Source of the DNA: Valencia hispanica
Lineage: Eukaryota; Chordata; Actinopteri; Cyprinodontiformes; Valenciidae
DNA: 64,000 nucleotides
NCBI GenBank assembly: GCA_963556495.2
Contig: OY747716.1
Location: forward strand, 32,139,318-32,203,317
Reading direction: 5' to 3'
Shown here: positions 34,433 to 45,699 of the stretch, in pieces
Numbering within the stretch: the stretch's first letter is position 1
Layout: every line of letters starts with the position of its first letter
Made by a program: the position numbers and the translations under genes
The notes under the pieces: generated by a model
Database searches by the model: none
What the model saw: only the letters and a program-made list of their open reading frames with translations
Told to the model about the DNA's origin: nothing

Positions 34433-35200
34433 CCGATACTGTAGCTCTGGTGCCTTCACTGATATATTTATTTCTGATTGGGAACAAAATGCGCCTTCTA
34501 TCCAGGATCTCTTTCGAATATTGATCGTTAACGCTGTAGTTTGTATCACGCAGCTCTCTGCCCTGGCCTCTGACCTGCTCTTTTTGCTTTTAGTGCTCGA
34601 ATTTAGCAACAATTGGTTGTTGGCTGTTGTTGGGCTTCTTACCTCCGAGTCGGTGGACCCGGTGAGAAGCGATGTTTTTTACCCTGTCGGTTGGGAGTTT
34701 CAGCTGATTTTGGAGAAAATCTCGGACGGTGGATTCAGCGTCGTCCTCAGCCTGTTCTGGGATCCCGAAAAAAACAAGACTGTCCCGCATTCCCTTGGCC
34801 TGTATATCCAAGATAGTTTCTTTCATCCTCTCACTTTCTCAAGACAGCTGCATCATCCCCTCATTGAGTTTCTTTACACTGTCTCTCAGCGTTTGGTTTT
34901 CTTCAGCGAGCGATGCTACCTGTTGTTGGCTGAACTCCAGAGATTCCCTTAGAGCTTAAAGTTCTTTGTGGAGAACCTCAACCAAAGCCAGACGGGCGTC
35001 TAGGCTGGTTAGCCTCTAAACTATTGAGTCCGGGACATTGCTGTAGTTTTTCTCTGGCGAGATGGTGGAGGTGCTGGCCTCAGAACGGGTGCGTTTCTGT
35101 GATGGTGGGCTTGTCGGCATAGCAGAGGTGGATTTTTGTGGCTTGCCCATAACAATGTTGTCAAAGCACTCGTCCATGTAGCCTTCCAGGCTGTCCAACG
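34433..35200 (-). pseudogene. L1 ORF1 (RNA-binding protein), decayed
   Basis: From about 35200 the frame reads MDSLEGYMDECFDNIVMG and a low-complexity SEASTSTISPEK part. A coiled-coil stretch follows (SLEFSQQQVASLAEEN, in broken frames). The RRM-like core is RDSLVFFGIPEQAEDDAEST and VKNIASHRVHRLGGKK, then the C-terminal domain to ISEGTRATVSV, where the sequence is cut. This order is that of L1 ORF1 (transposase_22 family). Stops within the coil and the missing last ~30 residues show it is dead. Confidence 0.8.
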
Positions 35201-35389
35201 TTTCCTCGTCCAGTTTGTTTAATGGAGAAATACAAAATAATGGTTATTATTATTGAACGTTTGCTATATTTTGCTCAAATGTATTGGTTTGTTTTTACCT
35301 GAGTTTGTTTGTTTGTTTTACCAGTTTACCGCCATATTACTTACGCCCAGCTCTCGCGAGATCTCAGCAGCAGCTCATGCTTCTCTCAG

Positions 35390-35571
35390 CCAGGTTTTTC
35401 ATTCCGCAGATATCTTGCTGCTCTGGCGTCTGTCCCTCCGGTGATCTGACACATCTTTATCAGGAACATTATGCTGGAACAATAAGCTTGCTTGTCATCG
35501 TGCTCTAGATACATTCACTAGACAGAGAATATGCAATTAAATCATAATTACATTGGAATATTCCAGCAACA
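35390..35571 (-). repeat. Gypsy LTR fragment
   Basis: On the minus strand it begins TGTTGCTGGAATATTCC at 35571, directly after Gypsy pol, and is the sister of the LTR at 14150-14357. It is cut at about 35390 by the 5' part of the L1, which suggests that the L1 inserted into this LTR. The LTR continuation on the far side of the L1 was not found. Confidence 0.6.
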
Positions 35572-35890
35572 GCAGCTTCAGCCCCTCATCTTCACATGCG
35601 ATTTCAGAATCAGACTGCTCCGCAACCACTGCAGCAGAAACCCGCAGTGTTTCCCGTGCAGCAGCAGTGGATTCGTCACACTCATGATATAACTTAAGGA
35701 TATTAACGTGACACACACATGTTTTGTGCTGTTTGTCAGAGGTGCAAAGAACGTAGTTGTTGTCACATAAGCACTCTTGTACCTCGTAGGGACCAACAAA
35801 CTTTGCTGACAGGGCTGAACCTGTCACTGGGACTAAAGTAATGACTGTATCACCGGGCTGAAACTCTTGTTTCCCAGCATTTAATGCTAA
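35537..35890 (-). pseudogene. Gypsy pol, C-terminal end after the integrase core
   Basis: The minus frame reads NAGKQEFQPGDTVITLVPV, then SALSAKFVGPYEVQECL and CVCHVNILKLYHECDES. This is the post-integrase module found in fish Gypsy elements, where the G-P-Y/F motif is kept (FVGPYEV). The frame runs into the LTR. The integrase catalytic core that should precede it is absent, replaced by 35891-36975. Confidence 0.8.
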
Positions 35891-36975
35891 TATGTTAATA
35901 TGCTTAAGTTATATTATGAGTGCGACGAATCCACTGCTGATCATACAAACACAGGATTTGGAAGGCCGCGGTAGCAACCGGCTTTACCAGCGCCCCTTTA
36001 GCAGATAGAAAATGATTCACAACAGATAGGGGATGGGGGCAGAGGCCAAGCCGAGGTGCTAAAAAAAAACACTGCAAAAACACAGAAGAACATGTATTGG
36101 TCACAACATATGAGAACACACATGGGAAGGGGTTAGGGAACCAGTCCCAGCCTGACAGCGTCCCCTCCATTCTGCTGTCTGATGAGTGGGCATGAGACTC
36201 TAAGGTTAACATAGAGGACATTGAACTCCATGAACGTGTGTTTCTGTAGTTGTGGCGTGAACGTCCTAGCGTGTGTATGTGTGTACATCAGGAAGTAAGT
36301 GAGTCCGTGAACTCTCCATCAGTTTGAGCAGAGCCCGCAGACTCATGTAAACACGGGGGATGGTGTGGGAGTAGGAGCATCCATCTACATTCTTCTCTTC
36401 ACAGGTGGAGTTTTGTGATGTCTAGCCTTCAAAGACAATACCGGGTGACAATTCAGATAACAATTGTTTAGTTCAGGCTGGAGCGAGCTTGTCAGCCTTA
36501 GAGTGCTTGTTCAGCGCTTGTTCAGTCTGAGTGTTTACAGCATGGCACAATCCTTCATGAAGCTGCAAAAGGTTGCCAATTTCTTCCGACCACTTCTTAT
36601 CTTTGCGATACATCAGGAATCCACCCAAGCCAAACAGCAGAAACCCGGTTATCATGAATCCAATGAAGTACATATCTTCAACGTCTTCCACGGACATCAT
36701 CGACAGACATATGATGTTCCACTTACTACAGGAATCCATTATATATCAGCGTATGTACCAGCAGGGCAGACAGGTTCCCCCTTACCCATTTTTTGGGTGG
36801 AAAAAAATTTATCAATTGCATTCAGAGATCAGCTGACCAGATCCATAGTTGCTTGTCGAGGAGAATGCAGAGAGAGGCTCCAGATAGGCTACAAGACAAA
36901 GAGCAGGCAGGAATGGAAAACAGGAGGAAGGAGAAGAGAAAAGCGTCTGTCCTCGTCGAGAGCCAGAAGAACAAA
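35891..36975. other. unexplained insertion in Gypsy pol
   Basis: The insertion is bounded by broken Gypsy text on both sides. Its first ~50 bp (35891-35945) repeat, in inverted orientation, the Gypsy segment at 35660-35710 (TTAAGTTATATTATGAGTG against its complement). The rest is unassigned. It holds a minus-strand frame with a membrane segment (36473-36739). It may be a rearranged piece of another Gypsy-like element that was lying in plus orientation. Confidence 0.4.
36473..36739 (-). CDS. small open frame with one predicted membrane segment
   Basis: There are 88 codons from ATG 36739: a short polar start, then MYFIGFMITGFLLFGLGGF, a clear transmembrane helix, followed by the positive MYRKDKKW stop-transfer side and a polar tail. 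The length and type I-like layout would suit a small membrane protein or an envelope-like tail. It is not recognised, no promoter or splice site is evident, and it sits in a rearranged Gypsy context. It may be chance. Confidence 0.25.
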   Translation of the reverse strand: MDSCSKWNIICLSMMSVEDVEDMYFIGFMITGFLLFGLGGFLMYRKDKKWSEEIGNLLQLHEGLCHAVNTQTEQALNKHSKADKLAPA

Positions 36976-37636
36976 ATATACCATCAGTGGTTGGAGAAAA
37001 TTTCCTCATCAAAACATCGTTTTCCAAGATGTAAGCTACTTTTACACTGGCTATGCACTCTGCACTTACCAGACCTGAGAAGCATGCAGGCAGCAACGGT
37101 TCAGCTCTTTGCGCTGTGCGCAGGAGGTCAGATGTGACAGGGAGTGCAGCATCCACTCTGCTCTCAACACCGGAGATAAAAGGCATCTTTGCTTTTTCAG
37201 TCTTAAGAGAAGGACAATCTGATGCATTTTCTGCTCTGCCAGCGCCTTCCTCCCCTAAAAAGGACAACATTAAAAATGTGTCTGCAAGATTAACATCTTT
37301 GTCTTTCCCTGACTGTGCTCGATTGATTGCACAAGCCGGATATATTTTCAACTCCGTTTGTTTATGCGTATCATCTGTTTCAACTTGTTTGTCAAAACTG
37401 GGTGTGTTTAACACTTTTAACGGTGGCATGACTTTACCGCCAGTCACGTCATTTCCCAGTAACACGACTACTCCTTTTATGGGTAGTTCTGCACAAAAAC
37501 GATCCTGGCGCTTGCTGGACTTTCTTGGACTTTCCTTGCCTGTGAAGCCATTTTTATGCAATGCAATGATGGCTGCACGCGTTTCTTTGCAGGTCACCAT
37601 GGTTAACAATGGAAGAACAATGATTTCAAGCATCAC
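36976..37636 (-). pseudogene. Gypsy pol segment upstream of the integrase zinc region
   Basis: The minus frame reads ELPIKGVVVLLGNDVTGGK, the fish Gypsy post-protease phrase, then ACAINRAQSGKD, VNLADTFL, VTSDLLRTAQRAEPLL, and ILENDVLMRKFSPTTD just before the break near 36980. In fish Gypsy elements this order leads into the H2C2 zinc finger and integrase. These are missing here. No DTG protease site was seen in the readable part. Confidence 0.65.
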
Positions 37637-37709
37637 CCTCCTTTTAACATGTCAAGTCTGCCATTCTAACCCAATCAGCCTGACATAATGATCTCCAGCC
37701 GTGTGCAAC

Positions 37710-37794
37710 ATTCTTACCTGAGTTTAAAAACTTAAGCAGCAACTTTTCCAATTTTCAATATTTATGTAATTCTCAAAACTTTTGGCCACAACTG
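37710..37794 (-). mobile_element. Tc1 terminal-repeat fragment
   Basis: The text ending ACTTTTGGCCACAACTG (37778-37794), followed by TA, is the tip of a Tc1-type inverted repeat as known in fish (the reverse complement starts CAGTTGTGGCCAAAAG). About 85 bp are recognisable. No transposase is adjacent. Confidence 0.6.
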
Positions 37795-37796
37795 TA

Positions 37797-38398
37797 GATC
37801 TTCAATATACTTTGGTGCTAACCCATTCAATGATTTATAAACTAGCAAGATTATTTTGAAGTCTATTCTCTGAGCTACAGGGAGCCAGTGTAAAGACTTT
37901 AGAACTGGGGTGATGTGCTCTACTTTCCTGGTTCTAGTGAGGACACAAGCAGCAGCGTTCTTGATCAGCTGTAATTGACTTTTTAGGCAGACCTGTGAGA
38001 ACGCTGTTGCGGTAATCAATCCGACTAGAGATAAACGCATGGATGGGTTTTTCGATGTCCTGTGTAATCAGCCCTGTGATCCTATAAATGTTCTTCAGGT
38101 GATAGAAGGCTGACCTTGTTATTGCCTTTATGTGACCCTGGAGGTTCAGGTCTGAGTCCATAACTACACCAAGATTTCGGGCCTGATCAGTAGTTTCAAG
38201 CTGTATTAACTGAAGCTGTGTGCTGACTGTTGATTGTTCCTCTTTAGGTCCTACTTCTGTTTTGTTTCTGTTCAGCTGGAGAAAGTTATGGGACATCTAT
38301 CCATTGATTTGCTCGATGCATTTACTTCAGGTTTGGATGGGTTCAAAGTCACCTAGTAACCTTGTAATGTAGAGTTGAGTATCATCCGCATACAGTAG
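37797..38398 (-). pseudogene. L2/CR1-type LINE RT fragment
   Basis: On the minus strand the fragment starts at the catalytic box (YADDTQLY near 38398) and continues [45 protein letters not shown] and, after a frame shift, ITPVLKSLHWLPVAQRIDFK up to 37797, where a Tc1 end abuts. The tail and 3' UTR are missing, and the 5' part is cut right at the YADD box. It is a different copy from the L2 at 0.8-6.75 kb, with diverged protein text. Confidence 0.8.
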
Positions 38399-39333
38399 TA
38401 GCCAACTCGAAGTTCCCGTGATTCCTTGGTAGGACCTCTGCAGGACCGTGATTGATCCGTGACAGGTCCGTGACGGGCTGCCGCTTGGTCCGTGGGGGAA
38501 ATTTTATCCCCCCCGATGACGTAGTGAATGCAGCCACGCCTATTAACTCCCCTCTGCTGCCTGTGTGAAAATCAGCTGCAGTGCCTCATTTGTCCATGGG
38601 GAGGAGCAGTGATTGGGCTTTGTCCTGAAGTAATTGTCAATCACTTTTCCTCCTCGTTTCTTTTTTCCCTCAGACGAATTGCCTCCAAAACAGGTGATCT
38701 ATAGTACAGTAAGTAGCTTCAAAGATACATAAACACAGCAAAATAACAATGTATATGACTCGCAGTTTACTTGTCTACAGATTTTGCTTTCTATTAAATG
38801 TTTGCCGTGGTTTTAGTGTGAACACTGAAGCATATGGTGCGGAAATAAATCCCAACGAATACATAAACAAAATGCCAACATGTCCGTGAATATACACTGA
38901 AAACAGTGAATGATCTTTGTGACTGCAGGCGTGTTTGACTTGGCTGAGTCCGTCTTATGGCTGACTTGGTGGTCAGACGAGAGCTTCATATCTCATGGGC
39001 AGATACAGTGAGCAGTGTAGCCAAGCTGGACGAGTTCGTCACCGTGATGACTGCAAGGATGGAAGATGTTGCGGCACTTAATATACAAAATTTTAATGTT
39101 TAATGTTTTGCCTTTTCAGCTGCCTGAGAATAACAAGCAGGGTGAAGAAATTCAAAACAAAAGAAATAGAAACATTTATATGGATGGGGTAGAAATAAAT
39201 CAACCTACCAGGATTTAATGAATTCAAATCTGCCCTGTGGGTTCATTCTAAATTTTCTTTCTTCATTTCTATTTATTCCTTGTGTATTTATGTGTTGGGG
39301 GTCTGAAAGGGACTTATAAATGCAATGTATTAT
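38399..39333. other. unassigned, with one short open frame
   Basis: No repeat was recognised. A 48-codon frame from ATG 38957 to TAA 39103 follows a possible splice acceptor (GTGACTGCAG, about 38928) and reads MADLVVRRELHISWADTVSS at its start. It is too short to call. Confidence 0.3.
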
Positions 39334-39401
39334 TTTAATATTATTAATATTATTAATATTATTAATATTATTAATATTATTAATATTATTAATATTATTA
39401 A
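39334..39401. repeat. (ATTATTAAT)n tandem repeat
   Basis: About seven near-perfect copies of a 9-base unit. Confidence 0.9.
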
Positions 39402-42400
39402 AGTTATGTGTGGCCGTGAATAACACAAAGGGGGGGTGCAAAGCTGGCATAAGGAAAGACAGGATACACACCAATAAGTCCTTGTATTGTGGGTCTTTGA
39501 ATGAAACAAATCAATATTATGCAGAGGATTTGTGAAATTTTTCCCCATGTGTTACATTGACATAACCTCCAGTTATGCTTCATATTAAGTACTTGGAGTA
39601 ACTTGGAGGCTGCAGGACATTTAGTGTTGCTTTGCTGAAGCTGCCAAATATGACCCTGTCCAGGTTTAGTAAGGATTAGTCTCATTGCAATATAAAATAC
39701 CAAGGCTGTTTGAAATCATTTTGTAGCCTAGTAATAACATGGAAATGAATTTATTAATGGGAGCGTTTCATGTAAATCCGGTCAGAAAATTGGAGTTTGC
39801 GTCAGTGAGAGGTTAAACCAATCAGAACCAAGCTTAGCGGACGCAGATCATTGACAGGCAGATCCACAAGCTGCAGTTTTTTTTTTTTACTTTATTAACA
39901 AACAAAGCAGTACAATACAATTTGTCCGCCGGGGATTATAATATCTCAGAAGCAGCATTTTAAAATATATATCACATTACACAAATACACAAAAAAGAGC
40001 ACATAAGTCAAGGCTTAATGGTTATCATGTTCGTGGAATGTTTAATGGTTTTAATATGTAGCTTGACTTCATTATCAATGAAGTAATGTTTACATTTGGA
40101 AGCAACACAACGCATCTACAGTCATATGACCCAGCGCTTCCCAGATCTGTCTGCGGAGCAGTGGCAGCGTATCCGCAGCAGAATCAACGAGAGGTTGAGG
40201 AGCCCTCAAAAAATGGACCCAGAAGAACAGCGTTCTTAAGTGGAACAAAAATGAACACACAAGTTTTTCTTTTTGTTTGTTTGTTTATTTGTTCTTTTTA
40301 AATGTTATCTTGTAGACTAGGCTACATACACTTTCACCTTAAATAAAATTTAAAAAAAAAATCTACTGTGTTTATTACAAAAAATTTATTAGACATTTAT
40401 TTATCTTTTGGGGTCGTGGAGATATGTCACGACAATGTCAGTGGCGTGACTTTTCCATAGAGACCTGAGCATCAGTAGGGGCTCACTGTTGCTAAGGTAA
40501 TTTGAATGCCAGCCACGTCACCGACGAAGGCGAACTTGAAAGGTTGTTGTTGGATTGCTATTGGTTGTGATTTTGATTTGGAGAATGAAGAGGAGTAGGA
40601 TAATGTTATGGCAAAAAAAGTATCTCAGGGTTTAAAAATATTTTTACTCAGGACACAGTTAATTTACCTAATTAAAATCTCTGCTGCTGTTATTTGCTCA
40701 TATGTTCCTTACGGTTTATTCTCTATTAACTCCTTGGAAAAATAATACATTTATTCTAAATGCACAATTTTAAAACTTGTACCACCGTAAAAGCTCTCTA
40801 TTTTCCAATTTATCTAACTCATATTTGAGTATGCCATTCTATTTTAATAACAACGATGTCAAGTAACCTTTTTACCTGTACCTGATACTCTTACTTAAGA
40901 AAGAAACTTTTTCTTCATTGCAGTTTCTGTGTAGGACTTGAATTATACTTTACTTCACCTGAATAATTATCTATTTGCCTACTTTTTACCTCTACTCAGT
41001 ACTTTAGACTGCTTATATTTAGCCTCGTTACTCCTGTTTCATTTAGTCTTTTATTAAAAGGAACACACAAATACCCATCAACCATCAATGAATGCTACAA
41101 TTGAATAGAATTAATACTGACACCCTGTTTTTTATGCGATCTATAGCATATAATGCACACAGGTGTTAACTGAATATTTTCCACATTTGTTTTTTAGAAC
41201 AGTGACCGAAATTCTAAATCTATTTTAGTCATCATTTTTCTTAATGAAGTAAACTAAACTTTAAAAATAGAAACCAAGTAATTTTAAAATCCCACTGTGT
41301 GTGTGTAGGTCACACCTGTTGGCTTAAAGATTGCACTAAATGCATAATTTTAACATATGCAGCTGAAACAGGTAGCCTAGTGTATCCCAAATGCGTCCTT
41401 ATTATTCAACATTTTTATTAAACATTACAATCATTATGGCCTTAAGTAAAAGTTCTCCTTTTTTCCGCGAGGTGTGGCTAAAACTTTATTCTTTATCATT
41501 TAATGTTCTAATCCTAAATTTGTTTTATGCTTTCTACCTCCTTTGTGTGAATCTAAATTTATGTACAGTCTATGATCTAAATGCTTCTACTATCTGTCAC
41601 TTTGCTGCCGGTACAGCAGAAGTTCCCATTCTTGGGAAAATAAAAGGATGATTCATGAATTTAAGCATTACCGTATTTTAATTTGGAAAGCTCATGTTTG
41701 AAACAGGAAGCCGTTTTGCGCAAAAAACAAACAGTTTGACTAACCCGGACTCGTTAACATCCAGAAAGTAACTGAAAACTCAAGACTAAACTTTTCGTCA
41801 AAACAAGTGTTTAAGTTCCTATTTTTAGCTCTCCAGCCGCAGTCTGAGAGCGCTATTAACGCTTCATCAGTGTCGGGATCTGTGATTGTTTTCAACCACA
41901 GAATCGCAGCACATTGGCCGTAAGAAAGAAGTTTGTGGCTCAATTAGCTGATTAGCGTGGCAAGAGAATCACATTAAACCTGCAACGGACTTTATTTCAG
42001 ATCATGTTTACCACATTGTAGTTAATAACTCGCTGGGTAAGATTAACCTTAGTGTGTTTACCCGTGTTGTTTTCTGATTTGTTTTCAGTAAATTACTCAA
42101 AAGACTGAAATACTTTCATACTGCTACTCGCATCTGTATCAATATATATGCCCGATTCTAACCGTGCATTTTTTGTGTTATTTCTATTTACTACTGAGTA
42201 GGCTACGTTTATCAAAAGTATCAGTTAAACATAGAAACCATCATTCATCTAGTTTATTGCTGAATTGCATCGTTTCTCATAGAATTTTAAAAGAAAGTTT
42301 TCAAGCTAAGGTTCCCGGGCCAAATGCGGCTGCCCCTTATCTCATGAACACGAAGTATTACAGGTTTACATCTAACCAGTTTTAATCAGTTACAATAGTT

Positions 42401-43574
42401 CAAATTTTATATTACCATTTACCTTTGTGCATTACCCCCCAAGGCTTTTATTGATTAGCGCAAATCTAACAGCTGTAACTCACTGAGTACAGCACACCCA
42501 TTTAATAGTGTGACCATACAGAAAATACTCAAATATTAGATTGATGAGGTAAATGCAGTCAGATGTCATTTCCATCTCACATGAATTTGAAGGATTGCTT
42601 TGAAAAACCAATATATTAAATCAAATAAACTAAAGAATGTTTATTCATATTTGCAGAAAAATATCATTATTAATGATTGTTGGAAATGTGTTCCAGGAAA
42701 TATGTTTTTAAAAATTATGTAGGAATTTATTCTCCAGTAAATCCCTGAGTCATGTTTAGTGTTTTACCTGCTGTATGACAGAGAACTTCTGTATCTTAAA
42801 ACATGCAGGCTGGATGGTATGACTTGAAAACTTTATTTTCTAGTTGATGCATTAGATTAAAAAAATAATCATTATTACATTATCACCATTAAAACTATAG
42901 CAAGTTTTCAAGATAATATAGTTTATTTTAAACATTAAATCTGACTCATATGCACCAATCTAGATCATAATAATCAGACTCCGACCTCCATCATTTATTT
43001 GCATATTTTGCAGAACCACAACTTCAAATGTTTAGAATGCCATTTACAGAACATGTATTGTCAAATGCATTAAAAAGACATTCAAATCTTCTTTTATAAA
43101 AAAAATGCTACGCAGAAAAATTCTCATAAAAGGCTTTAAATAATTTAGGCTGTGATAAAAGCCAAGAGAGCTACAACAAAACTAACTGTGAAATCTATAG
43201 TTCAGGATTTGATTTTTACCCCTAAACACCAAGTGATTATATATTATTTGCTTTCTTAATTTGAAAAGTGATACGTCACTGTTGATGAACAAATATGTTT
43301 TGAGTTGGATTTGCTTTTACTACAAGAAAGTAAAACAATTGGCTAAGCGGCGTCCAACAGCAGTAATTCACTATGCTCATTCATTTGGAAACAAGCAATT
43401 AAATTCCAACATTTCATGTTCTTATTGCGTTTTATTATTTATTACTATTTTAAAGAGTGTTTTTGCAGCAACAGGTTGAGAAAATGTTAGAATTTGAATT
43501 CCCTTCACCATAGCCCCAAATAAGCCAAAATATATAAGCACCCCCCAAACTAAAAAAAAAAAGTAAAAAAGTAG
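39402..43574. other. 4.2-kb AT-rich stretch, no gene recognised
   Basis: No splice-flanked frame, terminal repeat or family motif stands out. At 40105-40239 a frame ends QRIRSRINERLRSPQKM and stops at TAA 40239 after a plausible protein-like run (SHMTQRFPDLSAEQW). It might be the last exon of an unknown gene, but lacks a good acceptor. GTTT-rich and T-rich tracts occur at 39886 and 40272. Confidence 0.35.
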
Positions 43575-44405
43575 AATGGGAGGCATATCTTTTAGTTATC
43601 AGGCTCCTCTCTTGTGTAACCAGCTCCCATCTTTAGTCATTGAGGCAGACACTCTGTTTACTTTTAAGGCCAGGCTTAAAACTTTCCTTTTTGATAAAGC
43701 TTATAGTTAGAGTGGCTTAGGTCATCCTGAGCTAGCTCTGTAGTTATGCTGCTATAGGCTTAGACTGCTGGAGGACAGACTTACCAATTTTCTTCACTCT
43801 GCTACTTCCTTTTCTACTACTACTCTCCAGTTGTATTACAGTACATTCTGTTATTTTGACTGTTAACTTTGTGTTCTCTCAGTGTTTTTCTCTCCATAGA
43901 AGCTACACCTGGTCTGGTATCCTGCTTGGCTGCAATGCCCTGTTGGACGGGGAGCATCGACTGGGATGATGCTCCCAGTAACTTAACATCCACTGTGTCC
44001 TGTTATCAACTTTTTACTTTCTGTAACATAGAAAGTTCTCTTATTTCAGATCTTGTGTTCCTTCTGTGTCTCTGCTCTGTCTTCTCAAACCCCCAAACGG
44101 TCGTGGCAGATGGCCGCTCCTACTGAGCCTGGTTCTGCTGGAGGTTTCTTCTTGTTAAAGGGGAGTTTTTCCTCTCCACCGTCGATACATGCTTGCTCAG
44201 TATGAGGGATTGCTGAAGGATTGCTGTGGTAGGAAGGTCTGCCCAACCTCACCCCAATGACTGACACAATCTGCTGGGATTCCTTAAATAGGAAACTTTT
44301 TAACTGATTGGAATGTTGGTATAAATGTATTGAAATGACTTCTTGTTAAGTGCCTTGAGATGACATATGTTGTGAATTGGCGCTATATAAATAAACTGAA
44401 TTGAA
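43575..44405 (+). mobile_element. Rex1-like LINE, 5'-truncated 3' end
   Basis: The first 135 bp encode the last RT residues (ADTLFTFKARLKTFLFDKAY, stop at 43708-43710). A ~690-bp 3' UTR follows with the fish Rex1-type ending TTGTGAATTGGCGCTATATA and ATAAACTGAATTGAA. The truncation point follows an A-rich stretch. Typical of 5'-truncated retroposition. Confidence 0.8.
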
Positions 44406-44635
44406 AACTGAACTGCATAGTTCATCGGAGGTTTGTGTTGAGGACTCGTCATCAGAAGAGGAAAATCAGATTTTTACGGGAGGAAGAGAGGTATGCCCCA
44501 ACTAGCTAGTGCTAATGGTTTTTCCTCTGTTAGCCATTTTATATAAATGTTTTTTTCTAATTGTGCTTTTAGATGTTCATATATAGACAATTTATGTAAC
44601 TATTTTGTTCACATCTTTTTGTGCCTGTGTGTGTG

Positions 44636-44636
<1 letters not shown>

Positions 44637-44687
<51 letters not shown>

Positions 44688-44784
44688 GTATATATATATA
44701 TATGTATATGTGTGTGTATATATATGTATATATATATAATATGTATATATATGTGTATATATATGTATATACATATATAACATA

Positions 44785-44850
<66 letters not shown>

Positions 44851-44884
44851 AATATATATATATATGTGTATATATATATATGTG

Positions 44885-44931
<47 letters not shown>

Positions 44932-44935
44932 ATAT
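44637..44935. repeat. (TA)n-rich microsatellite block
   Basis: About 300 bp of TA repeats with GT interruptions, followed by a GA run at 44940-44960. Both strands are open as isoleucine/tyrosine text, which is an artefact. Confidence 0.95.
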
Positions 44936-45167
44936 ATGAGTGAAAGAGAGAGAGAGAGAGATTTGTGAATTTATGTGTGGATATTTGTGTAGATATATAA
45001 ATATATTTGTGGGTTGTATTTGTAGTTTCTGTTTTTTTCTAACTCTTTTTCTGTCATAATATCATTTTAGTCAACTCAGGATCCATCCTTATCTTACTCA
45101 TGAACACTTCACCTTGCCCAACCAGACTGCTGGAACGTCTTACAGAGAGACACAGCTGCCTAAAAGG

Positions 45168-45171
<4 letters not shown>

Positions 45172-45231
<60 letters not shown>
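45172..45231. repeat. (CT)n microsatellite
   Basis: Thirty CT units just after the second exon-like piece of the piggyBac relic; the leucine/serine frame through it is an artefact. Confidence 0.95.
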
Positions 45232-45233
<2 letters not shown>

Positions 45234-45699
45234 GTGTGTTCATTCACGTTTAGTTCATCTGTCATTCTGACAACTATTGACAATACCAATGCTACAAAAA
45301 GGAAAGGGGCTGGCAGAAAGTTCCTTTGGACTCCCCTCACTGTAACAGAGTTGTATGTTTTCCTATCTATCATTATATACACCAGACTTGTAAATGTGCA
45401 CCACAGGGCTGACTATTGGAGGGGTGAGTTGCCATATAATTTTCAATTATCCCGTATCACTATGCAGAGAAACCAGTTTGAGGCAATCTTGTGGTCATTG
45501 CACCTGAGCTTAGTGAATGATGACGAGGACAATGAAAAGAAAAAAAAAACACTCCTGATTAGGGTCCTCTGTGCAAAATCAGGCCACTCTACGACCATAT
45601 TGTTACTGCATGCAAAGCACATTACCATCCTTATAAGAACATTTGCATTGATAAGAGCAGGGGTTGTGAATAGTTTGGTTATCCATTTCATATGTATAT

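Larger units (their letters stand above)
23530..35385 (-). mobile_element. L1-clade LINE, minus strand, heavily interrupted
   Basis: Read on the minus strand: a 5' region up to about 35385 next to Gypsy LTR sequence, ORF1 (35200-34433), a gap filled with other repeats (34430-32760), ORF2 endonuclease and first RT half (32757-30749), a BEL/Pao insertion (30743-25218), second RT half with YADD (25212 down), a MITE (24520-24023), and the ORF2 C-terminal region to about 23530. The C-terminus breaks at 23530, and no poly-A tail or 3' target duplication was found. It is the host for at least two dated later insertions. Confidence 0.8.
44422..45690 (+). pseudogene. piggyBac-like transposase relic, apparently spliced
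   Basis: A first exon (44422-44490) with an acidic head (VEDSSSEEENQ) ends at a GTATGC donor. A second exon-like piece spans 45071-45166, between TTTTAG and GTATTC. The main part from 45254 reads FLWTPLTVTELYVFLSIIIY, ADYWRGELPYNFQL and FEAILWSLHLS, the N-terminal transposase fold of piggyBac (DDE_Tnp_1_7). An A-run at 45538-45549 shifts the frame, then LCKIRPLYDHIVTACKAHYH and KNICID follow, with the first catalytic aspartate. The remaining catalytic half is absent. Simple repeats fill the gaps between exons. Dead. Confidence 0.7.

Noticed and set aside
44547..44849. Open frames of isoleucine/tyrosine repeats on both strands
   Set aside because: They lie wholly in the (TA)n block; a two-base repeat is open in all frames.
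45114..45240. ATG-started frame through the (CT)n tract into the piggyBac relic
   Set aside because: The leucine/serine part is the microsatellite in an intron-like gap; the transposase part starts at 45254.
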